Positions 23,189-30,439 of a DNA stretch of 40,399 nt are shown piece by piece. A program made the position numbers and the translations under genes. This DNA is from JAFGHJ01 sp964606065 (GTDB taxonomy: Bacteria; Hydrothermota; UBA3072), in NCBI GenBank assembly GCA_964606065.1, contig CAZSEX010000015.1, positions 1 to 40,399 on the forward strand, given 5' to 3'. The notes below the pieces were generated by a model, which saw only the letters and a program-made list of their open reading frames with translations, ran no database searches and was not told the DNA's origin. The stretch's first letter is position 1; every line of letters starts with the position of its first letter.

Positions 23189-25639
23189 ATGTTTATGGAT
23201 GAAAGGTTTACAAAGAAGTTAATAGATGTTGTGAAAATATCTAAAGATTTAACGCGAGAAGCTGGTTTGAGTGAAGTGACACCCATCATGCTTTTGCTTG
23301 CCATCTTGAAACATGGGAACAATATCGCGGTTACGGTTCTTGAAGAAGTGGGTGTGGATGTGGGAATACTCGAAAATAGAATTTTAAAGCTCGTCGGAAA
23401 TAATGGAGAAGTACTGATTATGGAACAGCCCATCGGCCTATCAGGAGATTCCCTGGATATTCTTGAGGAGGCCAAGGAAGAGGCTTTAATGCTTGGCAGG
23501 CAGATAATAGGTACGGAGCATCTTTTGCTTGCTTTACTCAAGGCAAAAGGAGGAGCTTTTATTGACATTTTGAAGCCCGAAGAACTCGACTACTATCTGG
23601 CAAAACAGGTTTTACTTGATCTTTTTGAGAAGGAAAAAGCCGATGATAGAGGAAAAGAAAAATCCAAGTCTTCTGGTGATAGAACTCTGGAATTCTATAC
23701 CAGAGACCTTACCGATCTCGCCAGGAGAGGCAAGATTGATCCTGTTATTGGTAGAGAATCAGAGATGGAAAGGGTTATTCAAACTTTGTGCAGGAGAAAA
23801 AAGAACAACCCGGTTCTTGTGGGTGAACCCGGGGTTGGTAAAACCGCAATAGTTGAAGGTCTGGCGCAGAAGATTGTTATAGGTGCGGTACCCAAGATAT
23901 TGCAGAATAAAAAAATACTTTCTATGGATCTCGCTTCCGTTATAGCCGGAACCAAGTATCGAGGACAGTTTGAAAAAAGATTGAAACAGATATTAGAATC
24001 ATTGAAGGATTCAGAGAATATTCTTTTCATAGATGAGATGCATACTATAGTTGGTGCCGGGGCGGCAGAAGGTGCTATCGACGCTTCCAACATGTTAAAA
24101 CCAGTTTTAGCAAGAGGAGAAATTCAAACCATTGGAGCCACAACTACAGAGGAATACAGAAAGTATATTGAAAAAGACGGAGCTCTGGAGCGTAGATTGC
24201 AGATGGTTTTGATAGACCCACCAACTATAGATGAGACAATTGATATATTAAACGGTATTAAACGTAAATATGAGGATTTTCATAAAGTTACATATACTTA
24301 TGAAGTAATCAAATCAGCTGTGAAACTTTCCTGTCAATATATTACCGATAGAAATCTTCCCGATAAAGCAATAGATGTTCTGGATGAAACAGGAGCTAAG
24401 GTAAGATTAAGGGAAACAAAGGTACCCGATGAAATCGTGTCACTTGAAGAAGAACTTCGAAAGGTTAAGGAAGAACTTTTAAAAGCGAGGGAAGAAGGAA
24501 AGTATGAAGTTGCGATTGAATTGAGAGATAGGAGAGATGAAATTGAAGACAGATTGGAAAAGAGTTTGGAAGATTGGGGTAAATACGGAGCACTTAAAAA
24601 GGTTGAAGTTACTGAAGAAGACATCAGAGAGGTTATTTCGCTCTGGACTGGAATTCCTCTTAAACGCTTGAGAGAAAAAGAAACCGAAAGATTACTTTCT
24701 ATGGAGAAAGAAATCAGAAAGAGACTTGTGGGGCAGGATGAAGCGATTAAAGTTGTTGCCAGAGCGATAAGAAGAAGCAGGGCAGGTCTGCGTGATATGA
24801 AGCGACCGTTAGGTGCTTTCCTTTTCCTGGGGCCCACGGGAGTTGGAAAAACGGAACTTGCGAAACAACTTGCCAGATTTCTTTTTAATACCGAGGAAGC
24901 TTTAATAAGAATAGACATGAGCGAATTTATGGAGAGGTTCAATATTTCGAAGTTGATTGGAGCTCCTCCGGGTTATGTGGGATATGATGAAGGCGGAATT
25001 TTAACAGAGACGGTTAGAAGAAGACCCTATTCTGTAATCTTATTGGATGAGATAGAAAAATCTCATCCTGATGTTTACAATATTCTTCTTCAAGTATTTG
25101 ATGAAGGTATGATTACTGACGCTTATGGCAGGAAAATCTCTTTTAAAAACACAGTTATTATTATGACTTCGAATATAGGTACTAAGGAAATAATGCGTGG
25201 AACGAATGTCGGTTTTAAAAAACCCGACATGGGAGCCAGATATGAGGAGATGAAAGAATACCTGCTCGAGGAAATTAAGGATAAGTTCAGTCCGGAATTT
25301 TTAAACAGAATAGATGAAAGTGTTGTTTTTCACTCGCTTGATAGAGAAACAATGGTTTCGATCGTTGATATATTCTTCGAAGAGGTACGAGAGCGAGTCG
25401 AAGAGAAGGGTTTTGAAATTTCCCTGACAGGTGAGGCGAAAGAATTTCTTATAGAAAAGGGTTTTGATCCGGAGTATGGAGCCAGGCCCCTGAAAAGGGT
25501 TATTCAAAGACAATTAGAGGATAAATTAGCGGAAGGGTTTTTAAAAGGGAAGTGGAAAAAAGGTAATAAGATCGTGGTTTCCAGAGAAGGGGATGATTTA
25601 ATTTTCTTCTCGTCTCGTTCGGTGGCAGAAGTTCTCTAA
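23189..25639 (+). CDS. clpC: ClpC-type AAA+ unfoldase (Hsp100)
   Basis: Unfolds proteins for the ClpP protease. N-domain with two Clp repeats (about 1-145), D1 with Walker A GEPGVGKTA and IDEMHT, a middle domain with a UVR-like stretch (EEGKYEVAIELRDRRDEIED), and D2 with GPTGVGKTE and LLDEIEKSHPDV. NVGF in the D2 loop (after MTSNIG) is the VGF/IGF-type tripeptide that docks ClpP, so this is a protease partner, not a ClpB disaggregase. The second N-domain repeat has IGTEHLLL (Glu110), but the first has VTPIMLLL, so the glutamate equivalent to B. subtilis Glu32 is isoleucine. It starts 4 nt after the mcsB-like gene. No clpP is in the window. Confidence 0.95.
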   Translation: MFMDERFTKKLIDVVKISKDLTREAGLSEVTPIMLLLAILKHGNNIAVTVLEEVGVDVGILENRILKLVGNNGEVLIMEQPIGLSGDSLDILEEAKEEALMLGRQIIGTEHLLLALLKAKGGAFIDILKPEELDYYLAKQVLLDLFEKEKADDRGKEKSKSSGDRTLEFYTRDLTDLARRGKIDPVIGRESEMERVIQTLCRRKKNNPVLVGEPGVGKTAIVEGLAQKIVIGAVPKILQNKKILSMDLASVIAGTKYRGQFEKRLKQILESLKDSENILFIDEMHTIVGAGAAEGAIDASNMLKPVLARGEIQTIGATTTEEYRKYIEKDGALERRLQMVLIDPPTIDETIDILNGIKRKYEDFHKVTYTYEVIKSAVKLSCQYITDRNLPDKAIDVLDETGAKVRLRETKVPDEIVSLEEELRKVKEELLKAREEGKYEVAIELRDRRDEIEDRLEKSLEDWGKYGALKKVEVTEEDIREVISLWTGIPLKRLREKETERLLSMEKEIRKRLVGQDEAIKVVARAIRRSRAGLRDMKRPLGAFLFLGPTGVGKTELAKQLARFLFNTEEALIRIDMSEFMERFNISKLIGAPPGYVGYDEGGILTETVRRRPYSVILLDEIEKSHPDVYNILLQVFDEGMITDAYGRKISFKNTVIIMTSNIGTKEIMRGTNVGFKKPDMGARYEEMKEYLLEEIKDKFSPEFLNRIDESVVFHSLDRETMVSIVDIFFEEVRERVEEKGFEISLTGEAKEFLIEKGFDPEYGARPLKRVIQRQLEDKLAEGFLKGKWKKGNKIVVSREGDDLIFFSSRSVAEVL

Positions 25640-25648
25640 TATATATAT

Positions 25649-26431
25649 ATGGGCAAAAGCATCGCGATAGTAAATCAGAAAGGTGGAGTGGGTAAAACTA
25701 CGACTGCTGTAAATCTGGGCGCCGCTCTCGCTCTTTATCGTCAAAGTTGTCTTATTGTTGATATAGATCCCCAGGCTAACGCTACTAGCGGTTTAGGTCT
25801 AACGGGTGTTTCTCCAACTATATACGATATCCTTGTTAAAGGTAAAAATCCCGAAAGCGTAATAAAAAAAACGGCTGTGGAAAATCTGGATATAATTCCT
25901 TCGGATATTTCTCTTGTTGGAGCCGAGGTTGAACTTGTGGATGTAAAGGGAAGAGAAATGCAGTTAAAAAGAAAAATAATGCCGCTTAAAAGGAAATATG
26001 ATTTTATTTTGATTGATGCTCCGCCATCGCTTGGGTTGCTTACCGTGAATTCTCTGGTTGGAGCCGATTCGGTTTTGATACCCATTCAGGCTGAATTTTA
26101 TGCGATGGAGGGTTTAAGCAAGCTTTTGAATACAGTTAGAAATATTCAGCGGGAGTTGAATTCCAGGTTGACTATCGAAGGCGTACTATTGACCCTTTTT
26201 GATACGAGATTAAACCTTGCGCATGAAGTTACGGATGAAGTTTGTAAGTATTTCGGGGATAAAGTGTTCGAGGTGATAATTCCCAGAAATGTTAAATTGG
26301 CGGAGGCTCCGAGTTACGGAAAGCATATTTTTGATTATGATCCGATATCGAGAGGGGCCGAGGTTTACAGAATGCTTGCTGAAGAGGTAATAAGAAAGAA
26401 TGGCAAGACGGGCGCTTGGCAAAGGATTTAA
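25649..26431 (+). CDS. parA: Chromosome-partitioning ATPase ParA (Soj)
   Basis: Deviant Walker-A ATPase that moves ParB-bound DNA. It starts SIAIVNQKGGVGKTTTAVNLG, with the deviant Walker A KGGVGKTT. DIDPQANATSGLG, IDAPPSLGLLTVNSL and VLIPIQAEFYAMEGLSKL are standard. It lacks the N-terminal DNA-binding domain of plasmid type-Ia ParA, fitting a chromosomal Soj. It begins 9 nt after clpC without a recognisable Shine-Dalgarno (AT-rich TATATATAT instead). It overlaps parB by 32 nt. Confidence 0.96.
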   Translation: MGKSIAIVNQKGGVGKTTTAVNLGAALALYRQSCLIVDIDPQANATSGLGLTGVSPTIYDILVKGKNPESVIKKTAVENLDIIPSDISLVGAEVELVDVKGREMQLKRKIMPLKRKYDFILIDAPPSLGLLTVNSLVGADSVLIPIQAEFYAMEGLSKLLNTVRNIQRELNSRLTIEGVLLTLFDTRLNLAHEVTDEVCKYFGDKVFEVIIPRNVKLAEAPSYGKHIFDYDPISRGAEVYRMLAEEVIRKNGKTGAWQRI

Positions 26432-27224
26432 CGCTTTAATTCCTTCGGTCGATGAAGACAAAGTACCGGTAGCGAAGATCTTTCATTCTCCTTTACAACC
26501 GAGAAAGGAGATAAAAGATGAAGAATTGGAAGGTCTTGTGGCTTCAATAAAACAGAACGGAATTTTGCAACCCGTTTTACTTCGAAAAGTAGATGAGGAT
26601 AAATATGAATTGGTTTACGGACATCGACGATTTGAAGCTGCCAAAAGAGCTAATCTCAAAGAAATTCCCGCAGTTTTTAGACGGCTTTCCGACCGAGAAG
26701 TTCTTGAAATCGCGATTATTGAAAATGTACAGAGGGAAGATTTAAATCCCATTGAAGAAGCAAACGCTTATTATAACTTAAACGTAGAATTTAATCTTAC
26801 GCAGGAAGAAATAGCTGAGAGAGTTGGGAAGGCTAGAGCTACTGTAGCAAATAAAATGAGATTGCTTTCGCTCCCCGAAGAAGCTAAGCAAGCCCTGTTA
26901 GATAACAAAATAACGGAGGGACATGCGAGGGCACTCCTTAGTTTGGGAGAAAAAACCAGAATTTTAAAAGAATTAAAGAAGATTATAGAAGGAGAGAAGA
27001 CAGTGAGAGAGGTGGAGAAAGTTTCCGTAAAGAAAAAGGGTGTAAAACAGATTCCTCTTAAGTATAAGGACTTACAGGAGGAATTGAGACATCTGTTTAA
27101 TACGGAAGTCAGGGTGGAAACGGGTAAAAAGAAAAATAAATTAATTGTGGAGTTTTATTCGGATCAGGATTTGGAAAGAATCTATAATATAATAGTGCGG
27201 CGAAGCCATTCGGAGTTAAGGTAG
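26400..27224 (+). CDS. parB: Chromosome-partitioning protein ParB (Spo0J)
   Basis: Site-specific DNA-binding CTPase clamp. The N-terminus RRALGKGFNALIPS is typical. The CTP-binding boxes are present as HSPLQPRKE, VYGHRRFEAAKRA (the usual GERR reads GHRR) and ENVQREDLNPIEEA. The helix-turn-helix is LTQEEIAERVGKARATVANKMRLL, and a C-terminal dimerisation region follows. Length 274 is normal. No good parS (TGTTTCACGTGAAACA) was found in the window; the best partial match, at 2822-2837, is inside a coding region. It starts within parA and is followed by the M23 peptidase without a gap. Confidence 0.95.
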   Translation: MARRALGKGFNALIPSVDEDKVPVAKIFHSPLQPRKEIKDEELEGLVASIKQNGILQPVLLRKVDEDKYELVYGHRRFEAAKRANLKEIPAVFRRLSDREVLEIAIIENVQREDLNPIEEANAYYNLNVEFNLTQEEIAERVGKARATVANKMRLLSLPEEAKQALLDNKITEGHARALLSLGEKTRILKELKKIIEGEKTVREVEKVSVKKKGVKQIPLKYKDLQEELRHLFNTEVRVETGKKKNKLIVEFYSDQDLERIYNIIVRRSHSELR

Positions 27225-28001
27225 GTGATAAGAGTGAGGAAGTGTACTATCCAGTTTATCCCTGAAGACGGTGAGGTAAAAGAAATACATTTATCGGGCG
27301 GCATGATTATATTCTGGGGTATTGTTCTTTTCTCGATGATAGGAACAATTTTATTTCTGTCTGTAAATACAGGTAAATTAATGGTGAATAAAGCGGAGTA
27401 CGCTATGTTGAAGAATAGGGTTGAGCATCTTGAGAACAGGGAAATCGAAATAGAAAAATTAAATAGCAAGATGAAAAAGTTATACGACTTTGCCGATAAA
27501 TTTAATAAGTCTCTTGGTCTCGAAATTTCGGTTGAGAAGTTTTTTGAAGAGGGAGAAAAGATTCCATCTTCGGAATCCAAAGAAGTTGAAAAAATCGGTA
27601 CGATAAAAGACGAAGCTCGCCGTCTGCAGAATTTTGTTCCGAATATTCTGCCGACTGGCGAAGGCTGGATAAGCAAAAAATTCTCCGATGATCATAATGC
27701 AATAGATATATCACTAAAAGAAGGAACATCCCTTTATGCCACGATGGAAGGTACGGTAACTTTTTCCGGGGAAAAAGAATATCTCGGCAATACACTGGAA
27801 ATCAGTAATGATGAAGGTTTTGGAGTAATATACAGTCACTTGAGTGAAATTCTTGTGAAAGAAGGAGAGGAGGTTAAGAAAAACCAGTTGATTGCTCTTT
27901 CCGGTAATACCGGAAGAAGTGATGCGCCTCATCTTCACTATGGAGTAAAAATGCAAGGTAAATGGGTTAACCCGGTCGATTATTTACTTATCAGGAGGTA
28001 A
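27225..28001 (+). CDS. Membrane-anchored M23 (LytM-type) metallopeptidase
   Basis: Probable peptidoglycan endopeptidase. A short cytoplasmic N-terminus, one membrane helix (about 27-47), a coiled-coil segment (about 57-95) and a C-terminal M23 domain (about 140-258). The zinc-ligand pattern is intact: HNAID (His157 and Asp161), and HLH (His236 and His238), with His205 in IYSHLSE. It is therefore likely active, unlike degenerate EnvC/NlpD-type activators. It starts at GTG 27225, immediately after the parB stop. The pairing with a bactofilin gene is a known arrangement (LmdC-BacA type), suggesting localisation by the bactofilin scaffold. Confidence 0.9.
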   Translation: MIRVRKCTIQFIPEDGEVKEIHLSGGMIIFWGIVLFSMIGTILFLSVNTGKLMVNKAEYAMLKNRVEHLENREIEIEKLNSKMKKLYDFADKFNKSLGLEISVEKFFEEGEKIPSSESKEVEKIGTIKDEARRLQNFVPNILPTGEGWISKKFSDDHNAIDISLKEGTSLYATMEGTVTFSGEKEYLGNTLEISNDEGFGVIYSHLSEILVKEGEEVKKNQLIALSGNTGRSDAPHLHYGVKMQGKWVNPVDYLLIRR

Positions 28002-28003
28002 TT

Positions 28004-28366
28004 ATGCGACAAGAAGCAATAATGAATGTTTTTCATAAAGGATCTACTGTTGACGGAAAAATAAAGGTGAACGGTGCTATTAGAATTGACGGAAAATTAA
28101 AGGGAGAGGTTGAGGCGACCGATGCGGTTATTGTGGGCGAAACAGGAGTAATTGAAGGTGATATTAAAGCTAAAGAAACAAATATTTCCGGGAAATGCAC
28201 AGGTCAAATATTTGTTGAAGATTGTGTTATTCTTCATGCCTCTGCCGAGATAAAGGGAGATATAAAGTGTAAAAAATTGGTTGTCGATGAAGGGGTGATG
28301 ATTGATGGGAATATATCCATGAGAGAAAAGAATAGGAATGTACCGGAAGAAAAAAGAAAAATTTAA
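28004..28366 (+). CDS. Bactofilin
   Basis: Self-polymerising beta-helical cytoskeletal protein. 120 residues with the DUF583 core (about 14-100): VDGKIKVNGAIRIDGKLKGEVEA, VIVGETGVIEGDIKA and ILHASAEIKGDIKC. Short flanking tails are normal. AGGAGG precedes the ATG. It is 2 nt from the M23 peptidase and overlaps rph by 29 nt. In Myxococcus, bactofilins act with ParABC; here parA and parB are two genes upstream, so a shared scaffold for chromosome positioning and wall remodelling is plausible. Confidence 0.94.
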   Translation: MRQEAIMNVFHKGSTVDGKIKVNGAIRIDGKLKGEVEATDAVIVGETGVIEGDIKAKETNISGKCTGQIFVEDCVILHASAEIKGDIKCKKLVVDEGVMIDGNISMREKNRNVPEEKRKI

Positions 28367-29051
28367 GATACGACCTGTCGAAATTAAAGTTAATTACCTC
28401 GAGCTAATACCGGCTTCAGTTTTAATAAAGCAGGGGAATACAATTGTTCTTGTCACTTCTACTATCAATGATTCTGTGCCTTCTTTTCTTAAGGGTTTAG
28501 GACAGGGCTGGATAACTGCTCAGTACGGTATGTTGCCTAAAAGCTCTAATTCGAGGATAAACAGAGAAAGAGACGGATTGTCCGGTAGAAGTCATGAAAT
28601 TCAGAGGTTGATTGGGCGGTCTTTGAGGCTGGCGTTCGATTTGAATACGCTGGGGGAGAGAACAATTATTGTGGATTGTGATGTGATTCAGGCGGATGGA
28701 GGTACGAGAACAGCTTCTGTGACGGCTGGAGTGGTATCGGTATATGAGCTTTTGCGTCAAATGGTAATTATGAAGGAACTAAAGAAAATTCCCTTGATTC
28801 GCTGGCTGGCGGCAATTTCTGGAGGTATAATCGACAATGAGATATTACTGGACCTTAATTTTGAACAGGATTCGAGTGCCGATGCCGATTTTAACATGGT
28901 GATGGATGAAAATGGGAACTTGATTGAGGTTCAGGGAACTGCAGAGAAAAAACCCATTAACCAGGAGAACCTTAATAGATTAATTGAAATGGGAAAAGAA
29001 GGAATAAAAGAACTTATCGTTAAACAGAAAGAAGCACTCGGGATAGTGTGA
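28338..29051 (+). CDS. rph: Ribonuclease PH
   Basis: Phosphate-dependent 3'-5' exoribonuclease for tRNA 3' trimming. Landmarks are GERTIIVDCDVIQADGGTRT, LLDLNFEQDSSADADFNMVM (metal-binding aspartates) and EVQGTAEK. The N-terminus is shortened: the usual RxDGRxxDELRPV reads KKKEKFKIRPVEIKVNY, so the first arginine/DGR segment is missing. Length 237 is near the norm of about 240. It starts inside the bactofilin gene and is the last gene of the long operon. Confidence 0.94.
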   Translation: MYRKKKEKFKIRPVEIKVNYLELIPASVLIKQGNTIVLVTSTINDSVPSFLKGLGQGWITAQYGMLPKSSNSRINRERDGLSGRSHEIQRLIGRSLRLAFDLNTLGERTIIVDCDVIQADGGTRTASVTAGVVSVYELLRQMVIMKELKKIPLIRWLAAISGGIIDNEILLDLNFEQDSSADADFNMVMDENGNLIEVQGTAEKKPINQENLNRLIEMGKEGIKELIVKQKEALGIV

Positions 29052-29065
29052 GTTTCTACTGTTTT

Positions 29066-29111
29066 GATTTGAATCAGATATAAGCGAATGGATAATGTGT
29101 GTATTCAAATC
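29066..29111. repeat. 9-bp inverted repeat downstream of rph
   Basis: GATTTGAAT (29066-29074) and ATTCAAATC (29103-29111) are perfect inverted partners around a 28-nt loop. It could stabilise the operon 3' end, but there is no T-run, so it is not called a terminator. Confidence 0.4.
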
Positions 29112-29129
29112 TGTTGAAAAGTAAAAATT

Positions 29130-29254
29130 AAATATCAAAATGTAAACTTACAAATCAAAGTTCAAAAATGAATTTAAAAAATTTCAGGATTTTAAAAGGC
29201 ATGGGGTAATTTTGCATTTTTGTTTGTCATTTTGCTTTTTAAATTTTGATATTT
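29130..29254. repeat. AT-rich MITE-like element with 12-bp inverted ends
   Basis: AAATATCAAAAT (29130-29141) and ATTTTGATATTT (29243-29254) are perfect inverted repeats enclosing about 100 nt of AT-rich non-coding sequence. Sequence inside the ends is also partly complementary. It may be a relic non-autonomous element; no transposase or target duplication was recognised. Confidence 0.4.
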
Positions 29255-29302
29255 CCTTTCCCGTGGATTCAAAACAATTTCCCCTTATTCCTGGTATATT
29301 TT

Positions 29303-30316
29303 ATGAATAAGGAAGATGGCGTTAATTCTGAAGTTAATAAGGAGTGGCGGGAAGTGGTAAGAAGTGAGAATATCAGACTCGACAGTTATCTGTCAAAAAG
29401 CAGTCTTCCTTTTACAAGAAGTCATATAAATAAAAAAATAAAAGAAGGAGAGGTTCTTGTAAATGGTGAAAAGTCAAAGCCTTCTTATCTTGTAAAAAAA
29501 GGAGATGTTATAGAGTTTACTTATATTTCACGTACACCTTTTAAAATAAATCCTCAAGAAATACCTATTTCCGTTTTATATGAGGACGAGGATATAATCG
29601 TTTTAAACAAGCAAAAGGGGATGGTGGTTCACCCGGCAAAAGGCAATTCCGATGGAACTCTGGTTAATGCCCTTTTATATCATTGTTCGGATCTTTCCAG
29701 GGGATCTGCCCTGGATAGACCCGGAGTAATCCATAGGCTCGATGAGGATACTACCGGTGTTATTGTGTTTGCTAAAAGTCAGAGAGTTCATTCTAAAATA
29801 GCGCACCAATTTCAGAAGAGAAAAGTAGAGAAAATTTATCTGGCGCTTGTCTGGGGAAAACCTCCGATGAAAGAAGGGAAAATTATTTCTCCTATAGGAA
29901 GAAGTCCTTTTGACAGAAAATTAATGGCTGTTACCCCTTTGAATTCCAGAGATTCTATTACTAAGTTTAAAGTTCTCTACTCGTACGGTTTCGCTTCTAT
30001 TGTTAAGGTATTGCTTGAAACCGGCAGGACTCATCAAATCAGAGTTCACTTTTTACACCTGGGTTATCCGGTGATTGGTGACCCGGATTATGGCGGAAGG
30101 GACAAAAAAATTTTGAGAAGGATAGGGCTTGACTATGAAGATATTTTCGATAAGATAATGGAGATTATTGATAGGCAGGCTCTTCACGCTGCGTCGATTG
30201 AATTCGTGCACCCGGTGAAGGAAAGAAAAATAAGAATTACCGCGCCTCTGCACGAAGATATGAAAAAGCTTATAAAATTTTTAAATGAAAATGATGTTAC
30301 TAAGACACGAAATTAA
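29303..30316 (+). CDS. RluA-family 23S rRNA pseudouridine synthase (RluD-like)
   Basis: Isomerises specific uridines in large-subunit rRNA. An N-terminal S4 domain (about 25-72; LDSYLSKSSLPFTRSHINKKI) precedes the catalytic domain. The active-site motif is HRLDEDTTG with Asp147, and GRTHQIRVHF and GDPDYGG are family hallmarks. The frame extends to 29246, but that extension lies in AT-rich intergenic sequence, and ATG 29303 starts at the expected distance from the S4 domain. No Shine-Dalgarno is visible. RluD-like is the best guess; RluA/RluC specificity cannot be excluded. Confidence 0.92.
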   Translation: MNKEDGVNSEVNKEWREVVRSENIRLDSYLSKSSLPFTRSHINKKIKEGEVLVNGEKSKPSYLVKKGDVIEFTYISRTPFKINPQEIPISVLYEDEDIIVLNKQKGMVVHPAKGNSDGTLVNALLYHCSDLSRGSALDRPGVIHRLDEDTTGVIVFAKSQRVHSKIAHQFQKRKVEKIYLALVWGKPPMKEGKIISPIGRSPFDRKLMAVTPLNSRDSITKFKVLYSYGFASIVKVLLETGRTHQIRVHFLHLGYPVIGDPDYGGRDKKILRRIGLDYEDIFDKIMEIIDRQALHAASIEFVHPVKERKIRITAPLHEDMKKLIKFLNENDVTKTRN

Positions 30317-30334
30317 AAAGAAATCTATTAATGA

Positions 30335-30428
30335 TGTCATTGCGAGGAACAGTGCGACGAAGCAATCTCAAGGTTTACGGAGAGATTGCTTCACTGTGTT
30401 AAAGCAAGGAGAGAAATTCGCAATGACA
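30335..30428. repeat. Nested palindromic repeat (TGTCATTGCGAG...GAAGCAATCTC type)
   Basis: Outer arms TGTCATTGCGA (30335-30345) and TTCGCAATGACA (30417-30428); inner arms GAAGCAATCTC (30359-30369) and GAGATTGCTTC (30382-30392). This word family is a widespread dispersed palindrome in many bacterial genomes. Its right end directly abuts the topA ribosome-binding site. A truncated copy lies at 36118-36143. Confidence 0.85.
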
Positions 30429-30439
30429 GGAGTAAGTAA

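Noticed and set aside
24334..24942. 202-codon antisense frame inside clpC
   Set aside because: Serine-rich shadow translation of the ClpC coding strand; ClpC homology on the other strand is unambiguous.
23189..25639. Assignment of the AAA+ protein as ClpB
   Set aside because: The NVGF ClpP-docking tripeptide and the short UVR-containing middle domain mark it as ClpC, not ClpB.
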